Assembly (NCBI GenBank): GCA_964007475.1
Contig: OZ023273.1
Span: forward strand, 120,699,812-120,763,811
Length of the DNA: 64,000 nt
Direction: 5' to 3'
DNA from: Hybos culiciformis
Taxonomy: Eukaryota; Arthropoda; Insecta; Diptera; Hybotidae
Position 1 is the stretch's first letter. Each line of letters opens with the position of its first letter. The position numbers and the translations under genes were made by a program. Shown one piece after another: positions 50,401-61,060 of this stretch. The notes under the pieces were generated by a model that saw only the letters and a program-made list of their open reading frames with translations, was not told the origin of the DNA and did no database searches.

Positions 50401-53400
50401 CGGTTACAAATCCAAACAAACCAGGCAAAGTTCGAATGGTATGGGATGCAGCAGCTAAAGTTAACGGTATATCAATGAATTCTATGTTATTGAAGGGTCC
50501 GGATCAACTAACATTACTACCATCAGTTCTAAATAAATTTCGTGAGAAAAAATATGCTATATGTGCTGATATACGGGAAATGTTCCATCAAGTCCAGGTG
50601 AAAGATGAAGACCGTCATTCCCAGCGTTTTTTATGGCGAGATAGCATTAATCAAGAATTAGACATTTACATGATGGATGTCATGACATTTGGTGCATCCT
50701 GCTCACCCAGTTGTGCTCAACACATCAAAAATGAAAATGCAAAGCAATATGAAAATCAATATCCAAGAGCAGTAACAGCTATTATAGAAAATCATTATAT
50801 GGATGATCTACTTGATAGTATGGATTCAGAAGATGAAATCATCCAACTGGCAAATGATGTTAAATTTATACATCAACAAGGTGGATTTGAGGTTCGTGAT
50901 TGGCTTTCTAATTCAATAAAGGTTCAACAAGTTCTTGGAGGGAAAAATAATGACAAAGACTTAAATGTAGATTCCGAAAATAGTTCTGAAAAGGTCCTGG
51001 GAATGTGGTGGTCAACTTCATCAGATACATTCAGTTATCCAATAAAATATAACAAATTGAATGAAGATATTTTGACCGGAAAACGACGCCCGACCAAACG
51101 AGAAGTATTGAGAATTTTAATGAGAATCTATGATCCACTTGGACTAATAGCAAACTTTTTAATTTATTTAAAAATTTTATTACAAGATATTTGGAAATCA
51201 TCAATCGACTGGGATGACGAAATCAATGATAATCAATTTAGAAAATGGATGTCATGGATAAAGTTGCTTCCGAAAATTGAAATCGTCAGAATACCCCGAT
51301 GTTATATAAATAAGCCAGACATCAATAAAGATAAAGTACAGATGCACATGTTTGTTGACGCCAGCGATAAAGCGTATGCGGCTGTAGCATATTTTCGATT
51401 TGGTGAAAATGAAAATATTGAGTGCTCACTTATCGGAGCTAAAACAAGAGTAGCCCCAATAAAAATGCTGTCCATTCCACGGTTGGAATTACAAGCTGCT
51501 ATATTAGGAACACGATTGGCTTCTAGTATTAAATCATCACATTCAATCCACATTAGTGAAAGGTACTTCTGGACCGATTCAAAAACCGTTTTAAGCTGGA
51601 TAAACTCAGATCAAAGAGCATTTCGACAATTCGTAGCATTTAGAATTGGTGAAATACTAGAAACCACTGAAGTAAATGAATGGCGATGGTTACCATCCAA
51701 ACAAAATGTAGCAGATGAAGCTACCAAATGGAGTAATAAATTTGATCTAAAATCAAGTGGAAGGTGGTTCACGGGACCTGACTTTTTACGGTTACCAAAA
51801 GATCAATGGCCACAAAATATTCTTCCGTTAACTCCCACAGAAGAAGAATTAATTTCACACGTACAACATCATGCTACGGTAATGTCAAATTTACTTGATG
51901 TCGACAGATTCTCAAAATGGTCAAGGTTAGTTCGATCCATTGCCTACGTTTACCGGTTCAGCCACAATGTAATGTGTAATATAAGACCAACAAAGAAACT
52001 GAATGGTCCAATAACACAACAAGAATACAGTAAAGCTGAAAATTACTTATATCAACAAGCCCAAAATGAGTCGTATTTTGAAGAAATAAATGTGTTGCTA
52101 AAAAATAAAAATTTACCAGATGATAAAAAATGTTTAATTGAAAAATCAAGTTCAATTTACAAACAGTCTCCATACTTAGATGAAATCGGTATTTTACGAA
52201 TCAAAGGTCGTATAGATGCAGCAATTGGGATACCTGCTTTTACGAAAAGGCCAATTATCCTTCCCAGACGACATCCTATCACCACTTTGATCATTAAATC
52301 ATACCACGAAAAATATCATCATCATAATCACGAAACCGTAGTAAATGAAATTCGTCAAAAATATTCTATTAGCAGACTCAGAGCAGCTGTAAAGAATGAA
52401 TATAAAAATTGTCAACTCTGCAAAATTCAAAATGCTTCACCAAAACCACCAGAAATGGGGGAATTACCATATGCAAGATTACAGTCATTCACCCGTCCAT
52501 TTTCCTACGTTGCGATTGATTATTTTGGTCCAATGCAGATAGTAATTGGTAGAAGAACCGAAAAACGTTGGGGTGTATTGTTAACATGCCTAACAACACG
52601 TGCAGTTCATATTGAAGTTGTTCACAGTCTTACAGCCGATTCATGCATTCTAAGCCTGAGAAATTTCATCTCTCGTAGAGGCATACCACTCGAATTTTAT
52701 AGTGACAACTCCACGACATTCCATGGTACTGAGAAAGAACTTGAATTGGCCGTAAAGAAATTGGATCAAAACCTATTATCCACAGAATTTACCAACTCCA
52801 CAACCAAGTGGAAATTTATACCACCATTATCACCTCATATGGGAGGAAGTTGGGAACGGTTAATTCAATCAGTGAAAAAGACGTTATATCAAATTATGCC
52901 CACTAAGAATCCATCAGACGAATTACTACAAAGTATGTTAATTGAAGTAGAGAACATTTTAAATTCTCGTCCGTTAACTTATGTGCCCATTGAAGATGAA
53001 AATGATGAAGCACTTACACCAAATCATTTTTTATTGGGAAGTTCAAACGGAATGAAGCCATTGGGTGAATTTAGTGATGATCAGAAGGTCTTAAAGAAAA
53101 ATTGGATGAACGCCCAAAGATTTGCAGATGCCTTTTGGAAGCGATGGGTTCATGAATATTTGCCAACTTTGACGCAAAGATCCAAATGGTTTCATCCAGT
53201 TCCACCAATAAAGAAGGATGATATTGTAATTATAATTGATGACAAGGGACCACGTAATACTTGGTCGAAAGGTATAGTCCTAGATGTTAACACATCCAAA
53301 GATGGTCAAGTACGAAGTGCCACAGTTCAGACGGCAACTGGAATTTATACAAGACCCGCGGTAAAATTGGCAGTTTTAGATGTCAGATCCAATAATATGG

Positions 53401-53471
53401 GTAAGCCAATAGATGATATCGTTGCCATACCAGGGGGGAGTGTCACCACCAGTGACGGCTCTGAACAGTAA
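47439..53471 (+). CDS. Bel-Pao gag-pol polyprotein with N-terminal PHD finger
   Basis: The frame is intact and gives 2010 residues from the first ATG at 47439; the frame is open further upstream but has no earlier ATG. In order: a C4HC3 PHD finger (residues 18-61: C18, C21, C33, C36, H41, C44, C58, C61), a charged coiled coil, a Gln/Asn/Tyr-rich stretch, a DUF1759-type gag segment (about 365-520), a Cys/His cluster (about 580-640), a DUF1758 aspartic protease with DEGSS (D701), reverse transcriptase with YMDD (1120-1123), RNase H (D1307, then FWTDSKTVLSW), an HHCC integrase finger, a D,D,E core at about D1694, D1756 and E1806, and a DUF5641 tail. The stop codon lies 31 bases inside the 3' LTR, so the last ten residues are LTR-encoded. 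All catalytic motifs look intact. Confidence 0.95.
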   Translation: MSEKLNSSVHAGSEEFNCQKCEKPDSYCDMVECGICKKWFHYECVNVSSDIKKVEWNCENCKAKTTNPSHSSKENSNSGSYESLSIRGRTNKRLVFELEKLEAQHEIEKQYLEKRYSILEKTIDQSDDDGNDSLGSAGENEVTESIQGWVNSNGRLAANQCTTNQYVTNATKNVNAETNVNNQYVVTDISNKHVTTTINSKPVITTSIKTFGSYVQQAPTQSYQQSRLPSYSIPVPQVFPTSQIFNSQPTGFYNNSNNNSQPIVRSSYQKLQQHPVSIPGMYSYSNFILPPPTYTYDTNQHINSNRMQYPIYYDTNTAPRQNDNIKNQTSTNKVYTGKNDMSTKDECMSYDDASQLNSRQLASRQALVKDLPTFNGQPEDWPLFISRFENTTRMCGFSNDENLIRLQRSLKGEALECVKSRLLLPSNVPGIIETLRWLYGRPEIIIQTLIQKIKAEPPPKIEKVESLIKFAFSVENLCATMVASNLSNYFNNPILLQEMVDKLPIQLKLDWSNYISTTDNITIATFSSWIVQRSRNLSRVIINIPKLVSENKRDDKINKSKHSVHTHSETDSMQNDEARCPVCNECCSTVKQCQRFHEMSLNQKWKAVQQNELCRTCLVQHKDSKCKVNKLCGKNGCEYRHHPLLHKDKKEQNETSQESECAANQYSCTHQLKNQTILYRIIPVSLYGQNNYKINTFAFLDEGSSLTLLEKGLAEELKLNGKLKPLCLKWTANTQRFEKDSHLVNLKISAINEKNKQYSITNAHTVRSLDLPSQTISAEELTAKYIYLKGIPIDSYESAIPRILIGLDNKNLGASLKIKEGNENEPIAVKTRLGWNVYGSLTKNATSQQVYGNYHICDCNHTINEELQQVVKDYISLDNLGVTKPSQPLTSKEDERALQIMKSTAKKINNKYEIGLLWKYDEVLFPDSFHMAKKRFECLEKKMIREPDLADTLKNKIREHEEKGYIHKLSKIELSAFHSRVWYLPIFTVTNPNKPGKVRMVWDAAAKVNGISMNSMLLKGPDQLTLLPSVLNKFREKKYAICADIREMFHQVQVKDEDRHSQRFLWRDSINQELDIYMMDVMTFGASCSPSCAQHIKNENAKQYENQYPRAVTAIIENHYMDDLLDSMDSEDEIIQLANDVKFIHQQGGFEVRDWLSNSIKVQQVLGGKNNDKDLNVDSENSSEKVLGMWWSTSSDTFSYPIKYNKLNEDILTGKRRPTKREVLRILMRIYDPLGLIANFLIYLKILLQDIWKSSIDWDDEINDNQFRKWMSWIKLLPKIEIVRIPRCYINKPDINKDKVQMHMFVDASDKAYAAVAYFRFGENENIECSLIGAKTRVAPIKMLSIPRLELQAAILGTRLASSIKSSHSIHISERYFWTDSKTVLSWINSDQRAFRQFVAFRIGEILETTEVNEWRWLPSKQNVADEATKWSNKFDLKSSGRWFTGPDFLRLPKDQWPQNILPLTPTEEELISHVQHHATVMSNLLDVDRFSKWSRLVRSIAYVYRFSHNVMCNIRPTKKLNGPITQQEYSKAENYLYQQAQNESYFEEINVLLKNKNLPDDKKCLIEKSSSIYKQSPYLDEIGILRIKGRIDAAIGIPAFTKRPIILPRRHPITTLIIKSYHEKYHHHNHETVVNEIRQKYSISRLRAAVKNEYKNCQLCKIQNASPKPPEMGELPYARLQSFTRPFSYVAIDYFGPMQIVIGRRTEKRWGVLLTCLTTRAVHIEVVHSLTADSCILSLRNFISRRGIPLEFYSDNSTTFHGTEKELELAVKKLDQNLLSTEFTNSTTKWKFIPPLSPHMGGSWERLIQSVKKTLYQIMPTKNPSDELLQSMLIEVENILNSRPLTYVPIEDENDEALTPNHFLLGSSNGMKPLGEFSDDQKVLKKNWMNAQRFADAFWKRWVHEYLPTLTQRSKWFHPVPPIKKDDIVIIIDDKGPRNTWSKGIVLDVNTSKDGQVRSATVQTATGIYTRPAVKLAVLDVRSNNMGKPIDDIVAIPGGSVTTSDGSEQ
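53432..53440 (+). other. Polypurine tract
   Basis: AGGGGGGAG abuts the 3' LTR, the expected position for the plus-strand primer of reverse transcription. It lies within the polyprotein coding frame. Confidence 0.85.
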
Positions 53472-53939
53472 ACTGTGCTAAAACGCCAATATTAAAAACC
53501 AACTAACGCATAGTAAGGAGGTAGTGATGTTTTGCTGTCAAAATGAATTGTCATTTGCGATCATTTTTTATAGTAGAATAGAATTCAAATAAAGTAAAAT
53601 TTTATATTTTAAATTAAAATAAATTTAACGATTGAAATCAATTGTAATTGATTACAATCCAAAAACATAGTTAGTAGCAGATTACCTAGGCAAAAGATTT
53701 AAAACACTAAAAGTAAATATAATTCCTAATTAAATAATTCATGTAAAATGATATTTTGTAATCTTATGAAATTTTAGGAAATTTGTAGCTGCGTTGCTGC
53801 CGACATTTGAAATAAATAAGCACAAATAAAACTCAAGAATTAAATTGAAAATCGTCTTTTATTTCTAATAAAGAAGGCTCACCTGCTCACAGATTCAAAA
53901 ATTAAATCGAGATTTGCCTTCGCAAATCTAAAACTAACA
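53441..53939 (+). repeat. Bel-Pao 3' LTR, 499 bp
   Basis: It has the same length and ends as the 5' LTR and one apparent substitution. The first 31 bases encode the end of the polyprotein including its stop codon. ATCGC follows at 53940-53944. Confidence 0.95.
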
Positions 53940-53944
53940 ATCGC

Positions 53945-55025
53945 TTTTAAAAAAAAACTTCAGAAACATCAAATTTAAAATTTGTTCATTAAAACGTCAA
54001 TCCCACATTTATCACTTGCATTATATTATAATATGCCCTCTACACTAATGAAGATCAAAATCAGTTCAAAAATGTTAAAAATAAATGTATTTATCACATT
54101 TATTATAATTTATAATATAATTATAATGGATGAGTAAAAAAAAATGCCTACCTGCATTGCATGCATAACATAATGTATTAAGTACACATGTAAATAATAA
54201 TATTGTCTACAAAAATGTTAAGAAATGTATTTTTTTTATTGTATTTGAATATACATATATATATAAAACGATAATTTTGCTCAATTTTTTTTGTTACATA
54301 TTGTATTGCAAGATTTGAATCTAATACCTACTCAACGAAAATATCTCATTGGAAAAAAATTTCTGAACGAATACAGAAAAGAAAGCATGCTGAGCACATT
54401 TCCATGAAAGAAAAGATAATGTGATTCACAAAGAATGTGTTAATAATTGTAATGTAAGTTCCCCTGCTATTATTTTATTGGCTTATTTTAAATCATTCGT
54501 CACAATCTTTTGTTTGTTTATTTTTTCATTAGATAAGAGTGAACATTGCACTCACTTATAATTGAATAACAAAATTATAAATACATGTTATTAAACTTTG
54601 AAGTCGTAATTAACATTTTAAAAATAAAGCTTAAAATTCTTTTTTTTAATTTTAAAATCATTCGTATGTATATATTACACATTATGGTACGTTAAGCAAA
54701 TTTTTTAATGTACATAGATATTAATATTATTACCAAACATCATTATTACAATGCATTTGTATTCAGATAGTGCATGAGAATGTTGTATATAGGTACCTAT
54801 AGTAAACAAAAAGGGAATATAGATTAAAAAGAATTCTACATAGTTAATAAAAAGAACGATAATGCCAAAATGAGTATTGTTTAGAGAATGGTATTTAAGT
54901 TTAAACAAACGCTTACTTATTAATTTCTAAGTTTAACGAGCATTATATTGATATGATATATGAATAAGATTTTAAAATTTTGAAAATCGGATCCTTTCAG
55001 ACTATGGAATTTTTTTCTCTAAATG
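53945..55025. other. Noncoding AT-rich spacer
   Basis: About 1.1 kb between the retrotransposon and a hAT MITE. I see no gene or structured repeat in it. Confidence 0.6.
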
Positions 55026-55033
55026 TACATATA

Positions 55034-55715
55034 CAGTGGTGGGATTCAGCCGGTTCGCACCGGTTCGCGCGAACCGTTTCTTAAAATATTTATGATTCGC
55101 GCGAACCGTTTCCTAAAATTTGTAGGTTCACGAAAATCGCCTGAAAAAGTTTTAAAATAACTATTCACTGCTTTAACAGTCCCTCCGTGGCAATTTCTCA
55201 CTACTCAAAGAATATACAATTTGAATTTACATTGAAATTTGTATTAAAAATAAAATTTGAATTATATAAAAAACATGATGTTTGTCTTTCGGTCTGTGTG
55301 TTATCTAAAAATTTATAAACTACTTTCACACGATGAGTATCTCGACAGGTGATGCGTGTACAATTTAAAGTAAAACAATTTTTTTCTGGCTTTTTTATTA
55401 GTTTATTAAAAGAAATACTGGAAAATATCCTATTTACTGTGAGCAAAGAAATGAATAAGAGTAAAAATATGCTCTTACAAAGTAATAAATGTGTAACAAG
55501 CAAGCCTGCTTTGAAATTACAACATTTGGAAACATCAATCTAAAAATTTATGAGTTTTTATGAAGGAGAAGGTATATATATGTTCTGGAAAGGTCTTTAG
55601 AATTTAATTTAATAAATTAAAAAAATTTTAGAGGATTCGAAACCACGAAAAAAATTGTATTATTTTTTTTTACGGGATGCGAACCGGTTGTTAAATGTTT
55701 TGAATCCCACCACTG
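55034..55715. mobile_element. hAT non-autonomous element, 682 bp
   Basis: The inverted ends are CAGTGGTGGGATTCA, exact over 15 bp, with subterminal CCGGTTCGCA words. An exact 8-bp duplication TACATATA lies at 55026-55033 and 55716-55723. Both features are diagnostic of hAT. The left subterminal region repeats CGCGCGAACCGTTTC. No transposase domain is visible, and the short frames inside are not recognisable. Confidence 0.88.
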
Positions 55716-56129
55716 TACATATACATGTATACTTGTACGTGCACTTGTACATATATACCAATAGATACAATAAAATTTGTATAAAAATTTATAGAAATAA
55801 TCTTGAATCACTCCCAACGCATGAATCGGTTGGAAATGACTTGGCGGATAACCGCTAATGCTGAAGCAAGCTTTTCTGAACCAAACACTTGATGCTTTAT
55901 TTTTATAAAGAGGTGTTATCAAACAAAAAATGTAAAAATTGTAGTGTTGTAGTTAAAAAATAAACAATGTATGATTCGTTTTTTGATGTACCTATTGTTA
56001 TTGAAATCAAAGTTTCGCAACCAAACAAATTCTTCATAAATTGATTTTCTATTACGAATCGCAGAATCAAACTTAAAAAATGAGAAATTTGTAGCACTTG
56101 GTTAAATAGACTCAATCGTAAGGTGTAAT

Positions 56130-56666
56130 TGCCGTTTCCTTGAAATTGTCAGAATGGCCTGAAACTTGGAGGGGGGGTAGAGGCGGTGCTCAAACTTCCA
56201 AAACTGAAATCAGTTTTTGGGGCTCGGGCCCCGTTTCGGAGATAGAGCCCCCGAAGTTTTCATACATTTTTGTATGGGAAATTTTTTTTTTTGGCCGATT
56301 GGCCCTATTTTTGGGAAAAGGGTAAAGGGGGTGCCCCAAAACAAGAAGGGGGGGGTGGGGGGCGGCGGGCGGGCGGTCTGGTGGTTGGTCAGTGGGATTT
56401 GCGGCTAGCCGCAAATCCCACTGACCAACCACCAGACCGCCCGCCCGCCGCCCCCCACCCCCCCCTTCTTGTTTTGGGGTACCCCTACACTCTACAAAAA
56501 AAATGGGGCAAATCGAGCAAAAAAAAAAAATTGCCCATACAAAATGTATGAAAACTTTGGGGGGCTCTAGCCCCAAAAACTGATTTCAGTTTTGGAAGTT
56601 TGGGCACCGCCTCTACCCCCCCCCCTCCAAGTTTCAGGCCATTCTGACAATTTCAAGGAAACGGCA
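56130..56666. mobile_element. GC-rich palindromic foldback element, ~540 bp
   Basis: The two halves are inverted copies. The outer arms start TGCCGTTTCCTTGAAATTGT and include AGAATGGCCTGAAACTTGGA. The inner arms include AAACAAGAAGGGGGGG, GCGGGCGGGCGGTCTGGTGG and GGTCAGTGGGATTTGCGG and meet at GGCTAGCC near 56406. Some 85 bp on each side of the centre appear perfectly complementary. The middle of the arms has small indels. The GC content contrasts sharply with the surroundings. The flanks show no clear target duplication, so the superfamily is unknown. The open frames on both strands are mirror artefacts. Confidence 0.8.
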
Positions 56667-57276
56667 CTTTAGCCATAGAATTTACTATTTTTTTCAATTG
56701 CAACAAAAAGCAATATGATTATGTATTTATTTCTTCTAATTTTTAAAAGAAAATTATGTTTTGCCTTGCTAAGACCAAAGAGTTTGTCGTCCAATTTAAA
56801 TTTTTTAGACTGAAATTAAACATTTTAAATGGTAGGTAGAATAAAAAAAATATTTGAAAATTGCTGGATTTATGGCTGCATACATTATTATACATTATTA
56901 CATACATGATACATACATTATTATTTTATTTATTTACAATATTTGGTCATGGGAGCCGTTATTTGGCATTGAAACAAGTGAATATTGCGGCGCGACTACA
57001 GAAACAAATTGAGAAGTTAACGCTACGTTGTCAGCTAGTGAAACAGAAGAACATTTGACAGACGGCTGAATATCATTTACGGCGTTCATTAATTATTTAA
57101 TTTCCTATTTCCTTCAAAAATCAAAAATTCAAAATTTTTTTCCTTTTTTCTGATTTCGAATTCTGAATAAATTGTTTGTAATTTTTTTTTTATTTATATT
57201 TGAATCTATATTATATTTTTTATGATAAAATTTTAGTTTTAAATAAAAATTATTAAAGTTTGATAAAAGAATAAAT
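56667..57276. other. Upstream region of PITPNC1
   Basis: About 0.6 kb of mostly AT-rich DNA. A GC-richer patch at 56950-57085 may be part of the promoter or 5' UTR of the downstream gene. No separate gene is seen. Confidence 0.4.
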
Positions 57277-60200
57277 ATGGTTTTAATAAGAGAATATCGA
57301 ATTTGTATGCCTTTGACGACTGAAGAAGTAAGTAATTTATTTTACATAATTTTTTATTTATTTTACTGAAACAAAAATCAATACAATTTTTTCGTGGTTG
57401 TTTTGTTATAAATATACCTACCTACCTTCTACCTGAACCCTGAATAAAAATCGACAATATGTAGATTGTAGGTAGGGTAGGTACTAACCTACATTTTGTT
57501 GTCAATAAACTTGACCAAAACAAAAATGTTTTTTTTTCAAATTATAGATAGGTATGTTATTATTTTATATTTTTATAAAAACTTCGTAAAAAAATAGGTG
57601 ATCCGTACAGGCAATAACAGGTACTATCTTAACCACATTATATGTAAATATGAAAATTTACAAATTTAAATCTTAATCTTCATTCATATAACACCATTTT
57701 ATTAATTTTTTTTCCTTTAGTTTTTTCCAGTTTTATCTAATCAAAATTTATTGTGCGAAATGAGTGATGACCACATTCAAAATAAAAATTCATCAATTTA
57801 CGGTTTCCATTTCTAATTAATAATTCCGATCCGTAAAAACTTATTCAGAGCTCGGTTTTTAAGTTTCTTACAAAAATCCTTTCCTGTAAAAACTAAATTG
57901 CACTGAACCAAAAAAAACAAATAGATGAGTTACAATGTACCTAGATAGGTATCTTACCTTAACTTTTTTTGGATGCGTTTTTTTTTTCGTAATTTTATTT
58001 CATAAATTAAATATAAAAAATAAAAATAAAACAACTTTTTTTTTTAGTACAAAATTGGGCAACTCTATATGATAGCAAGACATAGTCTGGAGCAGTCTGA
58101 TAATGGAGAAGGTAAACTTGCTTGATTAGTTCACATTATTGTGTTGGAGTTGTGCGATCATTTGGGTGACGGTCTGGGCAATATCATTAAGTATTTATGA
58201 TTATTCACTATCATGCTCTTTGGACAGCCTTTGTTGCAAGATAATTTTTTTAATGTAATATACTGTACTAGATTGATTTCGGAAAAAAGTTCTGAGTATT
58301 GTATTCTGGAGGGTTATTATTATGATTTACGATCGAACTTAAAATTTTTCCGAAAATCCTATTCTCAAATTCTATTTTGATGAAACTCAATGAATGAACA
58401 TTTCTAATTTCATTCGAATGGAAAGGTCAATATGATTTTCGTCAGATTTTTACGTTAGATCGTAATTTATAATAATAACCCCCTGTGCTTATGGAATAAT
58501 ACTAATCAATTAAAATTTGAATAGAATTCAGTGACTGAAAACGTAATATATTACGTGTACAAGTACAACTCAATATTATCACTTTTGATTAATAATTATT
58601 TGAATTAAAAAAAAAATTCCAGTCCATAGTATCCACTTCACACCTTATTACTGCAAAAATAATTTGGATCCCTGTACAAGAAGCTATGTTCTGAAGTACT
58701 GATAAATATATAATGGTTTTTTAATATATCTTATTTCTTGATTTAGGTATTGAAGTAATCGAAAATTGTGAATGTGAAGACCCTGTACATGGAAAAGGAC
58801 AATATACTGAAAAAAGAATTCATTTGTCTAGGTAAGGATATCATTTTATAATTTAATTTTACGAAAGATCGACTGATACTAAAACATTATGTTCGTTTTA
58901 TTTACTAATTTTAAAAATTAAATTTTCAATGAATGCAAACGAGCTGGTTGGAAATAATTCTGAATTTTTCTAAAATCTTCTTTTAAATTTGAATTTGAAT
59001 ATGAACAAAAATTTTCCATGCTATTTTGTTAATAAAACAAACTAAAAGATTAAGATTTATTCAGTATGAAGTATTGCAGAATCGCACATGTACCTCATGT
59101 ATATCATTTTAAGTATTCAAATTAAGTTTTAATATTCAATAACAAAATTCAGTTTTTCAGCTGTTAAACATTAAAATGAAAATGATCCCATTACGATATT
59201 ATGAAGCATTTGAATTTTTATTTTAAGAGTAAGCAATAATTATAAATATTCATTTCTTCTCAATCTCATGTTCAAGCTTTTACATTAATTTATTATCGCT
59301 TTTTTCTGCTGCAATAATAGAGTTAAACGTAAAAACATTTTGTTTACTCTCACTCAACACTAATTCGCATTAACGAAACTTTTTAAGTTTTATTCAGTTC
59401 AAGAATAAGGTAATGTTCATTATCATACCATTATCATAAATACATAATTTCGAAACAAAAAGAAAAAGGAATGAATTTCATAAAAACAAACAAATTATAA
59501 TTTTATAAAATATTATGAAAAACCAAAATATAAATATCAAAATATTTAGATGTTTGTACATGATAACCTTGCTTTCGATCATTCAGCCAATTCATCATTA
59601 ATTCTTAATTTACGAAAAAAATACAAATTTAAAAAGAAAATGTTTTTAGTCGATTACCGTATTGGCTTCAAGCTGTATGCCCAAGAGTATTTTACGTAAT
59701 TGAAAAATCATGGAATTACTATCCCTACACAATTACAGGTAAAATTAAAAATTTTTTGAACCCAAATTTTTTTTTAGTATTTATAATAATTAGTTATCAG
59801 TGTCGGTATTAGTTATTTACGAGTACCAGTACATTACAACGAAACAAAGAATTCTAAGGAAGAACCTTCGTTTACAATGATATTGTATTACATAATAATG
59901 ACAGTAAAATTTACAATTAATATATTGTTTGTCAGTCAGACCTAATTATCATTTTTAAACGTTATTTCTGTTTGCTAAAATAAAAAATTGGTTAAAAACT
60001 AAAATTTGGGAAGGAGAACTATGAATCGTTATTGTTTTATAATTAGTTTATTTGTTAAATATTTTTCTTTTAATATGTGTTAATATGTACCGTTGAGCAA
60101 GTTTACTAACTTCATTTGCATCACCTAGCCTTGTTTCTTATCCCTTAAGCGCTACTTTTGTTCCTTTAATAGTTTAGTTATAAAAAATAATTAATTAATT

Positions 60201-61060
60201 TTAACGAATTTTAATCAAATATTTTTCTTTTCATGCTTTATTTCTTCAAATGTAAAAGAATATTCGGTAAGAAATAATATTTTCAGTATGCATAAGTTAT
60301 TTTTTAGGTTTACAGTTTACTTACTTAAATCAGTTAAACGAAAATAAAATAAGCCTAATTCATTAATACTCTTTTTTCTTACTTTCAGTGTTCATTTGTT
60401 CCTAAGATGATCGTATCAATTCAAACAAGATATGAAGACAATAATGGTTCCAATGAAAACGTAAATTATCTGTTTTATATTTTTTTTTTTGCCTTATGCT
60501 TATATTTCAAACTTTCAGTGTTTAAATATAAATGAAGAAGAATTGAAAAATCGAACAGTAGACCATGTGGATATTGCATTTGATAATTTAACCAGGCATT
60601 ATAAAGAAGAAGAAGATCCGAAATTTTTCAGATCGATCAAAACAAGTATTAAAGAAATTCAAAACTTAAAAAATAATTTATATTTGCAATTTTTGTTTCA
60701 CTAGATCGAGGACCACTTATAGAAGGATGGAGAGAATTTGATAAACCAATTATGTGTTCGTACAAAGTTGTACATGCTTCTTTTGAAGTATGGGGATTTC
60801 AAACAAAAGTAGAAGAGTTTATTCAGAGATCAATACGTGATATTTTATTATTAGGACATAGACAAGCTTTTACATGGATAGATGAATGGCTTGAAATGAG
60901 TATTGATGATGTCCGTGAATATGAAAAACTAAAACAAGCTGAAACTAATGCAAAACTCACGAACAAAACCGACGTTACTTTAACTACAACAGAATCTCCT
61001 GGTACAAAAATTGAAGAACTTGTAACACATTCACCAAATTTGGAAAAATTACATAATTAA
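57277..61060 (+). CDS. PITPNC1: Cytoplasmic phosphatidylinositol transfer protein, RdgB-beta type
   Basis: Eight exons, 57277-57327, 58048-58111, 58747-58831, 59650-59738, 60259-60266, 60389-60460, 60519-60645 and 60705-61060, join in phase to give 283 residues. The protein follows human PITPNC1 closely: EYRICMPLTTEEYKIGQLYM, then EKSWNYYPYTITEYSCSF, then PIMCSYKVVHASFEVWG and RDILLLGHRQAFTWIDEW. T59 and K61, the inositol head-group contacts known in PITP-alpha, are present in GQYTEKR, and the Asn of EKSWNYYP is kept. Members carry phosphatidylinositol or phosphatidic acid between membranes. The C-terminal tail after about residue 255 is short, Thr/Lys-rich and lacks the long tail of the human protein (332 aa). 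Exon 5 is only 8 bases. Confidence 0.93.
58307..58485. mobile_element. Small MITE in PITPNC1 intron 2
   Basis: Inverted ends of about 30 bp, GGAGGGTTATTATTATGATT on the left against GGGGGTTATTATTATAAATT from the right, both continue to TACGATC and AAC, enclosing about 120 bp. It lies between exons 2 and 3. The target duplication is unclear. Confidence 0.6.
60259..60266 (+). other. PITPNC1: 8-nt microexon of PITPNC1
   Basis: AATATTCG is preceded by an AG acceptor and followed by GTAAGA. Joined to the final G of exon 4 it supplies Glu, Tyr and Ser of the conserved ITEYSCSF and leaves phase 0 for exon 6. Skipping it would delete 8 bases and shift the frame, and no other nearby sequence restores the conserved residues. 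Confidence 0.85.

Larger units (their letters stand above)
46818..53939 (+). mobile_element. Complete Bel-Pao LTR retrotransposon, 7.1 kb
   Basis: The element is 7122 bp, bounded by two 499-bp LTRs that begin TGTCACC and end CTAACA, with a 5-bp ATCGC target duplication outside. One uninterrupted gag-pol frame fills the interior, and a polypurine tract, AGGGGGGAG, ends at the right LTR. Domain order (gag, aspartic protease, reverse transcriptase, RNase H, integrase) and the DUF1759/DUF1758/DUF5641-type segments place it in Bel-Pao. No envelope gene is present. The LTRs differ at one position that I could find, so the insertion is recent. No obvious tRNA primer-binding site was recognised after the left LTR. 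Confidence 0.96.

Noticed and set aside
56190..56576. Overlapping open frames on both strands up to 128 residues
   Set aside because: They lie in the GC-rich palindrome, mirror each other across its centre and have Gly/Pro/Arg-rich content expected from G and C runs.
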